From the NCBI GenBank assembly GCA_026770575.1, contig MU657181.1:346750-410749 (forward strand): DNA of 64,000 bases, read 5' to 3'. Shown in pieces: positions 21,326-32,620 of this stretch. Under the pieces are notes generated by a model. The model did no database searches, was not told the DNA's origin, and saw only the letters and a program-made list of their open reading frames with translations. The position numbers and the translations under genes were made by a program. Source of the DNA: Pelagophyceae sp. CCMP2097 (taxonomy: Eukaryota; Sar; Pelagophyceae). Each line of letters begins with the position of its first letter. Within the stretch, counting starts at the first letter, position 1.

Positions 21326-22969
21326 ATGTTTATGTTTCCCTCTTGCTGCTCGACGAGGCGTGCCGAGCTCGACGTCGTCCGCGAGCAGCCAGAGCCGCCG
21401 GCGCGATTGACCGAGGACGTGAACACGGCGCCGCCGGCGGCCGACTTGGACGGGGCCTCTGAGGAGCGGCTCTTCGAGGAGATGGCCGCGTGCTTCGCTG
21501 ACGACCGAGTCAGCGCCGCCGTGACGGCCCTACAGGCGCACCGCAACGGCGGCGGCCGGCCGCCGCCGCTCGAAGCGGAAATGCTCGAGACGTACCGCGC
21601 CGTCGAGGCGTGCGAGATCGAGCTCGTCGCGTTCGTCCTGGTGAGGCGTCGCCTTGACGCGCATTGACGTGCGACACTTAAAGACGCTGAGTGCGACACT
21701 CAAAGACGGGCCGCCGGTAGGACGTCTGCGCCGTGGATCGGTGGCGGCCGTCGTACACGTCGCGCGGCATCACCGTCTCGCTCGAAGCGCACCCCGACGG
21801 GTCGGACCCGAACATTCGCTTTCGTTGCGACGGCGCCGCCGACGTCGACGTCTTCTCTGTCGTCGCGTCGCTCCTGGAAATCGACCTCTTCTCCGAGTGG
21901 ATGCCTGGCGTGACGCGCGCCGAAGTCGTAGACGTCGTCTCGAGGTAATGCCCCTTTGGCTGCGCGCCTTTGCCCGCCGGGGCGGAACCGGTGGCGCTTA
22001 GGTTCCGCAGGCACGTACGCATCACCGTCAAGCGGCCCTTCCCCTTGGGGCCCGACGAGATCGTGCCCGCGGCGTCCGTTTCAGGAGCCCGTTTCAGGAG
22101 TGAGGCGCGAGCGGCGCCGCAAAGACCGCTCTAGGTCCTCGCGGCGTACGGCGACGTCGTCGACGTCGCGACGCTCATCCAAGACGACGAGCACGAACGG
22201 GCCGGCGTCGCCGTCTACCTCAAGGAGGCGCCGACCTCCGTCCCGCGCGTGCCGGGCCGGCACCAGACGGAGCTGCAGGGCGGCTGGTTCATCGAACAAC
22301 TCACGCCGACGTGAGTCCATCACTCCTTTGGGCTCTCCCTGCCTCAAAAGCCGCGTACCATTGTAGGACGTCGCGGATCACGCTCATCGCTCGGCTCAAC
22401 CTGCGGCTGCGCTTCGTGCCGTCGTGGGCCGTCAACTTCATCATCCGAAACATCGCCTTCCTCCTCATCCCATACGCCCGCCGCCGAGTCTTTATGGAGC
22501 TGCGTCTGCGTCGTCGAGCGGACATTGGTAGGTGTCCCGCTTCGCTCGGCACCTCGCGCCGGGCGGCAAGCACCACGGCCGCATCGCAAGCCATCCGGAA
22601 ACGTACGAAGAGGTGCGCAGACGCCTCGCGCAGCTCGACGCCGACCGCGTCGAGCGCCACTCGCACGACGAGCCGCCGCCGTCTGCCGAGGAGCCGCGCG
22701 CCGCGAAAGCGGCCGACGAGGGCGCCGTCGCCGCGGCGCGGCCGACCTTCGCCCGGCCGCCTCGACTCACGGTGCCGAGCCGGCAAGCGGGAGACAGGCC
22801 CGTCGCGCTCGCTGCGGTCCCTGCGGCCCCGCAGGCCGCGGGCAAGCCCTGCCGGTCCGTGGAAAATTCGCAGGCGGGGCAGTTCGGCCTCCTCGCCCTG
22901 ATCACACTCATCTGTACACTCTTCACCTTCTTGCCAGTCACGGCTCAGGCCGGCCTCGCGCCAAAGTAA
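21326..22969 (+). CDS. START-like lipid-binding protein with C-terminal membrane segment
   Basis: Exons 21326-21640, 21721-21944, 22002-22077, 22135-22310, 22367-about 22527, about 22610-22969. The first five junctions keep phase. The middle reads as a START/Bet v1-type cavity domain: DIDLFSEWMPGV-like helix (LLEIDLFSEWMPGV), RITVKRPFPLGPDEI, GGWFIEQLTPTTSRITLI, and a final helix FVPSWAVNFIIRNIAFLL. START domains bind sterols or phospholipids. The last exon ends with a hydrophobic LLALITLICTLFTFLP, a probable tail anchor. The exon 5/6 join is uncertain: a frame change is required, and the best solution is donor GTAGGT at 22528 to an AG near 22609. Confidence 0.5.
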
Positions 22970-23340
22970 ATCCAATGCTGTAATGCTGTACTAATTGGCT
23001 CGATGATCCCAAGCCGCCTGCTCGAGTAACCCGGCGTATGGTCGAACGCCGTACGCACGTATCGCTAGCTCGCGCCGCACTGGCATTAAAAAAGGTAGGT
23101 ATCGCCAAACCAAACTTTCAATCTTTCAGTTCTTTCCGACATCAGTGGCAGCCTAACACCGATTTGGGCCTCGGGTTATTTCCGCCAATTGCGGCGAGAC
23201 CGGTCTTAAACGACGCGGCTCGGCGCGACTTGGCGGCTGGCGCAAACCCTTTTTCCCGTAGCCCTCCTGGGGCGCGCATACGAGCCTCCCATAGTTCATC
23301 ACTTTTCTTGCAATTACAACGCCATCTCGCGCTGAGAATT
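22970..23340. other. intergenic sequence left of the assembly gap
   Basis: No supportable gene. Contains TAACACCGATTT (23154-23165), whose reverse complement lies on the other side of the gap at 24348-24359. Confidence 0.4.
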
Positions 23341-24070
23341 NNNNNNNNNNNNNNNNNNNNNNNNNNNNNNNNNNNNNNNNNNNNNNNNNNNNNNNNNNNN
23401 NNNNNNNNNNNNNNNNNNNNNNNNNNNNNNNNNNNNNNNNNNNNNNNNNNNNNNNNNNNNNNNNNNNNNNNNNNNNNNNNNNNNNNNNNNNNNNNNNNNN
23501 NNNNNNNNNNNNNNNNNNNNNNNNNNNNNNNNNNNNNNNNNNNNNNNNNNNNNNNNNNNNNNNNNNNNNNNNNNNNNNNNNNNNNNNNNNNNNNNNNNNN
23601 NNNNNNNNNNNNNNNNNNNNNNNNNNNNNNNNNNNNNNNNNNNNNNNNNNNNNNNNNNNNNNNNNNNNNNNNNNNNNNNNNNNNNNNNNNNNNNNNNNNN
23701 NNNNNNNNNNNNNNNNNNNNNNNNNNNNNNNNNNNNNNNNNNNNNNNNNNNNNNNNNNNNNNNNNNNNNNNNNNNNNNNNNNNNNNNNNNNNNNNNNNNN
23801 NNNNNNNNNNNNNNNNNNNNNNNNNNNNNNNNNNNNNNNNNNNNNNNNNNNNNNNNNNNNNNNNNNNNNNNNNNNNNNNNNNNNNNNNNNNNNNNNNNNN
23901 NNNNNNNNNNNNNNNNNNNNNNNNNNNNNNNNNNNNNNNNNNNNNNNNNNNNNNNNNNNNNNNNNNNNNNNNNNNNNNNNNNNNNNNNNNNNNNNNNNNN
24001 NNNNNNNNNNNNNNNNNNNNNNNNNNNNNNNNNNNNNNNNNNNNNNNNNNNNNNNNNNNNNNNNNNNNNN
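23341..24070. other. assembly gap (730 N)
   Basis: A run of 730 undetermined bases. Open frames that cross it are meaningless. Confidence 1.
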
Positions 24071-24443
24071 GAGGCTCTAACACTACCGTCTTGGCCCTCG
24101 GTAGTGTCCATCGCCACCGCCGGGCCGCCAAAGTAGACGCTCACGGCCCGCGGCCTGTAGGTGGCCAATTCTGTCCCAACTTTAAGACCAACCTGCACGC
24201 CGCGAAGCAGGACGCACCGGCGCCGGTCCGCCGCGCTGCGCCGGACTCTATACCCGACTTCCCCCCAGCCCGGGGCTTCTTCGAAGGCGTTTGAACAATT
24301 TGAAAAAGTTTCAAAAAGTACGCCAATTTAAGGTTATGGGCTACCTGAAATCGGTGTTACACAGTGGCAGGGTGCTCGTCGTGCCGTGAGAATCTTGGCT
24401 CGCGTCGCGTCGCATTCTTGGCGCGCCCCCCGCGGGTGCTCGG
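24071..24443. other. intergenic sequence right of the assembly gap
   Basis: No supportable gene; AT-rich near 24290-24360, where the right arm of the gap-flanking inverted repeat lies. Confidence 0.4.
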
Positions 24444-25130
24444 ATGGACGCGTCCGCGGCGGACGCTGCGGTGGCGGCCGGCACCGCCGGCGCGCCGGCG
24501 GCCGCGGCAGCGCCGGTCGTAACGCCGTTTGTGAAAAAGGAGGACGAGGCGGGCGCGTCTGCGGGCGCCGCGGCGCCTTCCAAGGCGGCGAAGACGGACG
24601 GCGTCGACGCGGCGCGGGAGCGCCAGCTGCAGCGGTGCGCAGCCGCGTCGAAGGCACCTTCACCGGCGGCGGAGTTCGGCCGCCGGCAGCCTCTTTTGCG
24701 TAGGCTGGCGCCGCCGACGATGCTGCGCGCGGGCGCGCAGGCGCACGCCTCGATGATCTCGTCGGTGCGCGAGCAGCTGCAGGCGTCTGTGGTGTCGGAC
24801 TCGTCGTGCGACCGCGGCGCTTCGTACGCCAGCGGCAAAGCGCCGCGAGAGGCACTCTCGGTGCTGGCGCTCGGCGACGGCGGGGGCGGCGACGGCGACT
24901 TGCTCGCCGGGCCCATCCTGCAGACGCCGCACATGGTTGGCGCGCCGGACACGCCGTTGACGCGCCTCCTCCCCGCGCTCGAGCAGTACGACGAGCCGCT
25001 CTACAGCCCCATGGACTTTTGCGGCGAGGCGCGGCCTATCGCGGTCGACGGCGAAACCAACTGGCCGAGGCCCGAGCCCGCGAGGAAGCGACCACGGCCG
25101 GCACATTTTACTTTTGATTCCGTGGCGTAG
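24444..25130 (+). CDS. Ala-rich hypothetical protein, single exon
   Basis: 228 residues in one exon, unrecognised. Residues 1-55 are low-complexity Ala/Gly/Pro with a short acidic-basic patch (FVKKEDEAG); the middle has SMISSVREQLQASVVSDSSCD; the C-terminal part contains PMDFCGEARPI and ends in a basic PARKRPRPAHFTF that could serve as a nuclear localisation signal. No membrane segment or signal peptide. Third positions are GC-rich, as in real genes here, which is the main support for coding. Confidence 0.5.
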   Translation: MDASAADAAVAAGTAGAPAAAAAPVVTPFVKKEDEAGASAGAAAPSKAAKTDGVDAARERQLQRCAAASKAPSPAAEFGRRQPLLRRLAPPTMLRAGAQAHASMISSVREQLQASVVSDSSCDRGASYASGKAPREALSVLALGDGGGGDGDLLAGPILQTPHMVGAPDTPLTRLLPALEQYDEPLYSPMDFCGEARPIAVDGETNWPRPEPARKRPRPAHFTFDSVA

Positions 25131-25340
25131 AAATCCACCCTTGTTGTACATAAACCACCGCGAGATGCCGCCCTATTCGGGACGTCTTACCGGGCCAAAA
25201 GGGCCGCAGCTATAGCGCTAGCCGAGTTCTTCCCTTGTTAAAACACGCCCCGAACAAATCCCCCCTTCCGGCGATGTTTGTACTTCTTCGGGACTTCTGC
25301 TAGCTGAAGCGCGGCGACGTCGTCTCGGACGTCAGGCACA

Positions 25341-28300
25341 ATGGGCGGCCACAAGGTCATGGTCATCGGCGGCGGCGGCCGCGAGCACGCCATCGTGGTG
25401 CGCCCAAACCAGGCGCCCCCGCCGCCCGCTCTCAGCGAGAGACGCCGCTTGACGAGCGTTGCAGGTGGCGCTCGCGGCGTCGCCGCGCGTCGAGCGCATC
25501 TGGGCGGCCCCGGGCAACGGCGGTGCGGCCCCTATATGAACTCTGCTCGAGACGCCGTATAGAGGGACCGACGGCCGAGGGTCCGATCGGACGAGGGTTC
25601 GATACGAGGACGCAGGCACGGCGCTCATGGGGGGCAAGGTCTCGAACGTCGACGTCGACGAGGCCGACATCGCGGCGTGGGCCAAGGCGCACGGCGTCGC
25701 ACTGGTTTCCCCCGGCGTCGAAGGCGCGAGGACAGAGACCTCGACGACGAAAGACGGACCCGAGCGGCGGGCTCCCGAGCGTGGCCTCGAGCGGCCTCGA
25801 GATATCGCGCGTGGCGACGCGGTCACGTGCTATTGCAGGTGATCATCGGCCCCGAGCAGCCGCTGGTGAACGGCGTGGCCGACGCCGTCGTTGCGGCGGG
25901 CATCCCCTGCTTCGGCCCGACCAAGGCCGCGGCGATCATCGAGGCGTCCAAGGCGTGGTCCAAGGACTTTATGGTGCGCCAGGGCCTCCGCACGGCGCGC
26001 TTCGCCAAGTTCGCCCGCGGTGCGTCCCTCGGGCAGCTCCTTTGAAGCGCGTCTCGGACGCTCGTCGCTTTGAAGCGTGTCTCGGACGCTCGTTTCAGGC
26101 GACGTCGAGCTGGCGGTGGCGTGGGCGGCGGCGGCGCCGTTTGACATTGTGGCCAAGGCTTCTGGCCTCGCGGCGGGCAAGGGCGTGCTCATCCCCGAGG
26201 CCGGCGACGCCGCGGCGGCCGAGGCGGCGGTGCGCGAGCTCTGCGGCATGACGGACGATTCGGCGACGGACGAGATCGTCCTCGAGGAGCGCCTGGACGG
26301 GCCTGAGGTTTCGCTGCTGGCGTGGTGCGACGGCGCGCGCTCCGCGTGCATGCCGCCCGCCCAGGACCACAAGCGCGCGCACGACGGCGACCGCGGCCTC
26401 AACACGGGCGGCATGGGCGCCTACGCCCCGACGCCCGTCATTAACGCCTCGGAGCTGCGCACGGCCGAGGCGATGATGCAGGTGGCCGTCACGGGCCTCG
26501 CGGCCGAGGGCCGGCCATTTGTCGGCGTGCTCTACGGCGGCTTCATGCTGACGCGCGAGGGCCCCGTGCTCCTCGAGTTCAACGCGCGCTTCGGCGACCC
26601 GGAGACGCAGGTCCTCCTGCCGCTGCTCAAGTCGGACGCGTACGACGTGATGCTGGCCTGTGCGACGGGCGACCTCCGCCGCGCGAGCATCGAGTACCGC
26701 GACGCCTGCGCCGCCACCGTAGTCATCGCAAGCAAGGGGTACCCCAAGGCTTACGCCAAGGGCCTCGAGATTAGCGGCGTCGAGTCGGCCAACACCGTGG
26801 CCACTGCTTACCACGCCGGGACGAAGATCGACAAGGGCAAGCTCGTCACGTCCGGCGGCCGCGTCCTCGCCGTCTCCGCCGTCGCCCACGACCTCAAGGC
26901 CGCCCTCTCCGCCGCCTACGCCGGCGCCGTGCGTCTCATAGCAGATCTGTCGACAATTTTTGGATCCGACGCCGCTTCTCGTTAGGGCCGCATCGCTTTC
27001 AAGGGCGCGTTCTACCGCGGCGACGTGGCACACCGCTGCGTGCACGCACCCGTGCGCGTGGGCGTGCTCGGGTCGACGCGCGGCACTTCCCTCCAGGCCG
27101 TGCTCGACGCGGCAAAGGCGGGTTCGCTCCGCGCCGACGTCAAGTGCGTCTTCTCCGACAAGGCCGACGCGCCCATCCTCGCGCGCGCCACCGGCGCCGG
27201 CGTCGCCGCAAAGGCGTTGGTCAAGGACAAAAGCGAGTCCCGCGACGACTACGACGCCAAGCTCACCGCCGCCCTCGAAGAGGCGCGTCGTGGGCCGCTG
27301 AGAGCGATTCCGTGACGACGTTCAAAACGTTAGGAGGGCGTCGAGCTCGTGCTACTCGTTGGCTGGATGCGCATCCTCTCGCCGGCGTTCGTCGCGCACT
27401 GGAAGGGCCGCTGCTTCAACGTCCACCCGAGCCTCCTCCCCGAGTTTGGCGGCGGTAAGTCTTTTGGTGCCCATCAATCCTCGGATTGCTGTCTGAATGC
27501 TCCTATAGGCATGGACCTCGACGTCCACGCTGCCGTCCTCGCGGCGGGCAAGACCGAGTCGGGCTGCACGGTGCACGAGGTGACGGACGACGTCGACAGC
27601 GGCGTCGTGGTGGTGCAAAAAGCGTGCGCCGTCCTCGCCGGCGACGACGCCGACGCGCTCAAGCAGCGCGTCCAGCTCCTCGAGGGCGCGGCGCTCGTCG
27701 AGGCCGTATCGCGCTTCGGCGCCGGCGACGCCGGCCTGCGCTTCGCGCCGCCGGCGCACTGCCGCAGGCCCGCCCAGGTCGCGACGGCCGAGTCGACGCT
27801 GCTGACGTACCAGATGGCTGGGGTGGACATTGACAAGGGCAACGCGCTCGTGGAGCGCATCAAGCCCCTCGCCGCGGCGACCAAGGTGCCCGGGTCGGGC
27901 GGCATCGGCGGCTTTGGCGCCATGTTCGACTTGGCAGCGGCGGGCTTCGCCGGCGACGACGTCGTCTTGGTCTCGGGCGCGGACGGCGTGGGTACCAAGC
28001 TGAAGATGGCCGCCGACGGAACAGAGTTCACGGGCGCCTCGTTCGACGGCGCCATCGGCATCGATCTCGTGGCCATGTGCGTCAACGACGTGGTCACGGC
28101 CGGGGCGCAGCCCTTGTTCTTTTTGGACTACTACGCTTCCGCGTCGCTGGACGTCGACCGCTGCGCGGCCCTCGTCGCGGGAGTCGCAAACGGCTGCAAG
28201 GCCTCGGGCTGCTGCCTCGCCGGCGGCGAGACGGCGGAGATGCCGGGCCTGTACGCGCCAGGGGACTACGACGTGGCCGGGTTTTGCGTGGGGGCCGTCC

Positions 28301-28902
28301 GCCGCGGCGACATTTTGCCGCGCAATGAGGACATGTCCCCCGGCGACGTCCTCATCGCGCTCCCGAGCGACGGCGTCCACGCCAACGGCTTCTCGCTCGT
28401 CCGCCGCGCCGTGGCCCGCCTGGGCACTTCGGAGGTGCTCAACGCCTCGACGGCGGAAACGTTCGGCGCCGCCTTTGGTGCCGCCGACGTCACCATGGCC
28501 CAGGCGCTGCTGGCGCCGACGCGCTTGTACGTCAAGGCCGTGCTGAGCGTGATGAAGCTGGCCTCGCGGCCGCTGCTCGGCGCGGCGCATATCACGGGCG
28601 GCGGCCTCTCCGAGAACCTGCCGCGCGTGCTGCCAAAGCACTTGGCGGCGACGATGCGGCCCTTCAAGCTGCCGCCGCTCTTCCAGTGGCTCCGCCAGAG
28701 CTGCGGCGACCTGCCCGACTCGGAGGTGCTGCGCACGTTTAACTGTGGTATCGGTATGATCCTCGTCGTCAAGCCCCACCACGCCGAAGCCGTTTTGCAG
28801 CACTGCCGCGACGTCGGCGAGACGGGCGCCTTTGTCTGCGGCGGCCTCATCGACCGCGGCGACCACCACGACGGCTTTGTCATCGAGGGGCCGCTCCTCT
28901 AG
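25341..28902 (+). CDS. trifunctional purine enzyme GARS-GART-AIRS
   Basis: Exons 25341-25397, 25465-25522, 25616-25704, 25839-26019, 26099-26928, 26986-27282, 27334-27454, 27509-28902; 1,008 residues. Residues 1-424 are GAR synthetase (PurD): [49 protein letters not shown]. Residues about 428-625 are GAR transformylase (PurN): [13 protein letters not shown], catalytic [11 protein letters not shown] and the Asp in TDDVDSGVV. Residues about 646-1008 are AIR synthetase (PurM): [55 protein letters not shown]. It would catalyse steps 2, 3 and 5 of IMP synthesis in the cytosol. The PurD-PurN-PurM order differs from animals (PurD-PurM-PurN). Intron 27283-27333 must start with GC (GCGCGT) to keep phase. 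Intron 26020-26098 contains a 28-bp tandem repeat. Confidence 0.96.
26046..26098. repeat. intronic tandem repeat, two units of about 28 bp
   Basis: Two near-identical units containing TTTGAAGCG and GTCTCGGACGCTCGT within the fourth intron of the purine gene. Confidence 0.75.
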
Positions 28903-29216
28903 ACGCGACGAGGCGACGGAGCGACCTACGGCAACAAGGAGCGACAAACACGCTGGACCGCCAAGCAGACTCGTCGCCGCGCGGCTTTCCCCGCTAGACA
29001 AACGTCGCCTCGCCCCAGGGCCAGCAACTAATCGACGCTTCTCCCGAATAGCTCTCGGTTGGGCTTGCCAGTTGGAATGTGCGAGCGGGCCTTGGAAAGG
29101 CGTCAAAGGACTCTAGGTTAGGTAAATCTACCCGGGCCGCGCCGCCTGTCTCTTTTTCAAGGGAGGCGCGCCGCTTTTCAATGCGCCCGCGGTCGCGGGC
29201 GCCGCCGTTTGCGGTT
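28903..29216. other. convergent intergenic region
   Basis: 3' flanks of the purine gene (+) and COX6A (-). No gene or clear hairpin terminator seen. Confidence 0.5.
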
Positions 29217-30233
29217 CTACTTGGCCGCCTTGGCCGCGGCGGCCTCCTCCGCGAGCACCTTCTTGCACGCGGACCAGCACGCGCCGTCGAAGAGGTCGCA
29301 GTCCTTGCACAACCACCTGCGCGGCCGCGTTCTTGGCGCCGCCTTTGGGCCGCGCGGGTGGGGACTCACGGGTACACGTTGGTGCGCTTGCGCATGTGTG
29401 CGTACACCGGCTCGCCCTCGTGCTCCTCGTGCGGGTGCATCATGTGGCCGTACTCCACGGTGGCCATGTAAATCGTCGCCAGGACTAGAGGCAATCGTTG
29501 GGCTGCCGCCGAGCAGCGGCCGAATCGAGACGAGAAAAAGACTCACGGCTGAACGACATGGCGCCGATCGAGTACCTTAGTGGACGGGTCGAAAAAAGGG
29601 ACGCGACGCGCGCCGCCGAGGCGCTAAGGCTCCTCGTCGACTCCACGGACCCTTTGAGCGTCCTTCCGTGAAGGGTCCTTTTCCGCAAGTCCAGGGGCCG
29701 TCGACGACCCCGGACCCCGTCGAGCTTTCCGTTTCGGGATCGAAGACGGTATCCCAGGACCGTATAGGGTTTCCTCGATAAAGCCGTTTTCACATTCCGC
29801 GCCGGCTTTGCACTTCTTCCAGGTGATCATGTCGACAGCGGCCTCGCCCATGTCGTGGCCGCCGGACATGCGGCGCTGCGCGGGGCGCGCGAGCAGCGTG
29901 GCGCGCGCGCGCGCCGCCGCCGCGATGGAAGAGGCGAAGCGGACCTGCAAAGCGACCGCGTCAGACGCGTCGACGCCACCGACCCATGCACGTCGGGGAA
30001 GCGAGGCAGGGGCCGATCTCCGCGCCAGTGCCGAGTGCCGGATTTTTGCAGACCGCCGACCCCTCGCTCCGAGGCTTCGAGCGGAAGAACAGTGCGAGTT
30101 GCCAAAAATGCGGCCATCGTGGTGGAGCGGCGGTCGGCGACGGGACTTTTTCGCGGGGGCGTCCAGCCGGGCCCCTCGACCGCGGGACGGGCCCCTCCAC
30201 GCCCACCCTCGCCGACGCTGCCCGCACCGACAT
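29217..30233 (-). CDS. COX6A: cytochrome c oxidase subunit VIa-like protein
   Basis: Five exons: 30233-30207, 29944-29814, 29575-29547, 29484-29370, 29316-29217; 133 residues, all phases consistent. The N-terminus (MSVRAASARVRFASSIAAAA...) is Arg/Ala/Ser-rich without acidic residues, a typical mitochondrial presequence. Then come ITWKKYSIGAMSFSLLATIY (one membrane helix), MHPHEEHEGEPVYAHMRKRT and VYPW, matching the COX6A core in which His/Glu-rich residues precede Y-x-x-x-R-x-x-x-[FY]PW. The C-terminal CKDCDLFDGACWSACKK is Cys-rich. COX6A is a small regulatory subunit of complex IV in the inner mitochondrial membrane. Exons 1 and 3 are 27 and 29 bases. Confidence 0.7.
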
Positions 30234-30498
30234 GGCCTGTAGCTCACTGCACAACAACTCGGAGAGAGACAGAGAACCGGCCTCTTTGGCGACAACATGA
30301 TTCTCAGAACCGGACCAGGGCCCCCGGTCGACGCCCCTTATAGAGTCCTCTCATGCGCAGGATCCACCCGGTCTGCCACAAGGCGAGAACCACCACCCGG
30401 ACGAGTTCACCCTCGCATCGATGGAGTCAAAATCGAAAATTAGTGCCGGCTTTCGCGCGCCTGTTTCCGATGCGCGCGCGCGGCCCGCCGCCAGCAAC

Positions 30499-31878
30499 TT
30501 AATGCTGGAGGTCGAGCGACGCGTGTACGTCTTGGAGGATGGCGTGCGCCGCGAGCGTGTCGTCGTGCGTCCACTCGTCGACTGAGATCTGGCCCGCGCG
30601 GAACGTGCGCGCGACGGCCAGCGCCTCGTACTGGAGCGAGATGGACCCAGGGTAGTTCCATTTATGCAAGCCATCGTCCATGGGCGGCGCGAAAACGTGC
30701 CGCTCCTGCACCGTCTCGGTGCGCGAGACCTACGCGCACGAGCGTCCCGCGAGGCGAGGCCAAAGGGCGCGGAGCCTCGTATCGGGCGGGCCGCGGCGCG
30801 TCAATGGCGACGCACGCGGCGGTTGACGATGATGGACGTTGGCGCGTGGTGCATGGCGTCGAAGTAGAGCGAGCCGTGCGTGCCGATGAAGCGCGCCGTC
30901 TCCGTCGTGTCACAGAGGCCCGTGTAGAGGAGCGAGGCGACGCCGCCGGCGTTCTCCTCCGTGGTTGTTTCGGCGTCGGCCTTGCGCCGGAAGTGGATGC
31001 TCGCGGAGACGGTGAGGTCTACGCCGTCGCCTAGGCCCTTCACGGCGACCGCGTGCGTCGACGTCGCCTGGAAGAGGTCCACCGGGTAGGCGAGGAGCGT
31101 CTTCTCCATCATGTAGATGCCGATGTCGCGCGACATGCCGCCGGTGGACGACGAGCCGCGGATGCCGTCGGGGCAGCCGTTCTTGATGCAGTAGCCGAAC
31201 TCGGCCTGCACGCCGATGATGTCGCCGAGGATGCGCTCCTCGTGCAGGAGACGCCGCGCCTCGACCGTCGCCGGGAAGCACCGCGTCCACATGCCCTCCA
31301 TGAGCAGCGTGCCGTGCTGCTTCGATGCCTTAAAACACGCTTCCACCTCTCCGAAATTCGTGCCGAGCGGCTTCTCGCAGAGCGTCGCCCGGCCAAAGGC
31401 CATGTTCTCGAGCACCATCTCACAATGCATGTGCGCCGGCGTCGCGACGTAGATCGCGTCGACCTCGAGCGTCGCGTCCGCGGCCATCTCCGAGTACGAC
31501 GCGTACGTCCGCACCTATGCGGCTAAAGGTGCAGTCGCCGCAGAGGCTCGCAAAAGGCGCCAGCCGGACCGGCAAAAATCCGCAGAAGACCCCCTAATCT
31601 GCACGCGGCGCACCTGCGCGCCCGGGCAGCACTGCTGCGCAAAGTCGGCGGCTCTCTCGTGCGTCCGCGACGCTACCGCGACGATCTCGTGGCCGGGCCT
31701 AATGAGACTCGGCGGTGGGAGCCCGCTCTCGGCCGAGGCGGCGGGGCCCCGCTCTGAAAAACGTCCACGCAAGAGGCGCGACAAATGGTTCGCACAGCTG
31801 CCTAATGGCGTGCGCGAAGTCCTGGGCGACGTGGCCCGTCGCGGCGATGCCCCACTTGAACGTTTTGAGTTCCGACAT
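30499..31878 (-). CDS. Gfo/Idh/MocA oxidoreductase, dihydrodiol dehydrogenase-like
   Basis: Exons 31878-31796, 31698-31614, 31514-30816, 30729-30499; 365 residues, phases 2, 0, 0. The N-terminal Rossmann part reads KWGIAATGHVAQDFAHAI (NADP+ binding), then HEIVAVASRTHERAADFA and DAIYVATPAHMHCEMVLENM. The signature CEKPLGTN carries the catalytic Lys of the Gfo/Idh/MocA family. The C-terminal alpha/beta domain has MEGMWTRCFPA, the dimeric dihydrodiol dehydrogenase (DHDH) hallmark. It likely oxidises trans-dihydrodiols or reduces dicarbonyl sugars with NADP(H) in the cytosol. No targeting signal. Confidence 0.85.
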
Positions 31879-32620
31879 GTCTGTCCGTGTGTAGAGGAGA
31901 GGTGCGTCAAATCTCCCACCAGCACAAAGCCCAAAGAGAACCTGATGCTGAAACACACAAGTTGAAACACACACACACGTCAGCGGAAAATGCTTGGCGA
32001 TGCCCTGTTTTCTGAAATTATGACGCGTTTGTCCAAAAGAACCTTCCTATTTGAAGTCGCTTGACGTCGCAACGCCGTAAAAACGTCATATTTCACAACA
32101 TAACCCGAACAGAGAACCTAAATCTCTCGAAACTTTGGCTTCCACGAGATGCTTTCCGTGTCGCTCTGTGTGGTGGGACCGCCCGACGATACGCCGCCGC
32201 GCGTGACCTGGGCCTGGGCGCATAGCAACGCTCGGCCGCTGCAATGACGCCGGGCGCGGAAGAGGCAATAGGGCTCCCGCCCGGTCGCGTTATCTTTGTC
32301 GACGCGGCGCGTCCCGCCGGCGCAGCTCTAGGCTCCCGTACCGTCTTCAAAGCTGACCGAGAGGCCCCGATCGACGCATGGACGGAACACGGTTTACGCC
32401 GCGTCCGGTTCGTTGATAAAAGATGGTGTTACGAGATCACTCGGTTTAAAACTCGGCCACCAATCGGCCACCACCGCAAAGCGGCGTTTCCGCTCGGTCT
32501 GGCGGCGTCGCGTCGGTGCGCCACGAGCGGCGACGTTTTTCGTCGAGCGCGGGCAGCTGGGCCTCGCGCCGAAGTCGAAGCTCGGCGAGCGAGCGCACCG
32601 CGCGGGTGCGCCGGGGGTCC
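31879..32620. other. intergenic, no gene seen
   Basis: Upstream of the DHDH-like gene and downstream of the aldo/keto reductase gene. Includes an AT-rich segment (about 31980-32110) and a short (CA)n run near 31965-31980. No convincing exon on either strand. Confidence 0.5.

Noticed and set aside
23038..24294. Long open frames on both strands across 23.1-24.3 kb
   Set aside because: They run through 730 undetermined bases; the flanks alone give no protein evidence.
27352..29106. 584-codon minus-strand frame opposite the purine gene
   Set aside because: Antisense shadow; the sense strand holds conserved PurN and PurM motifs throughout.
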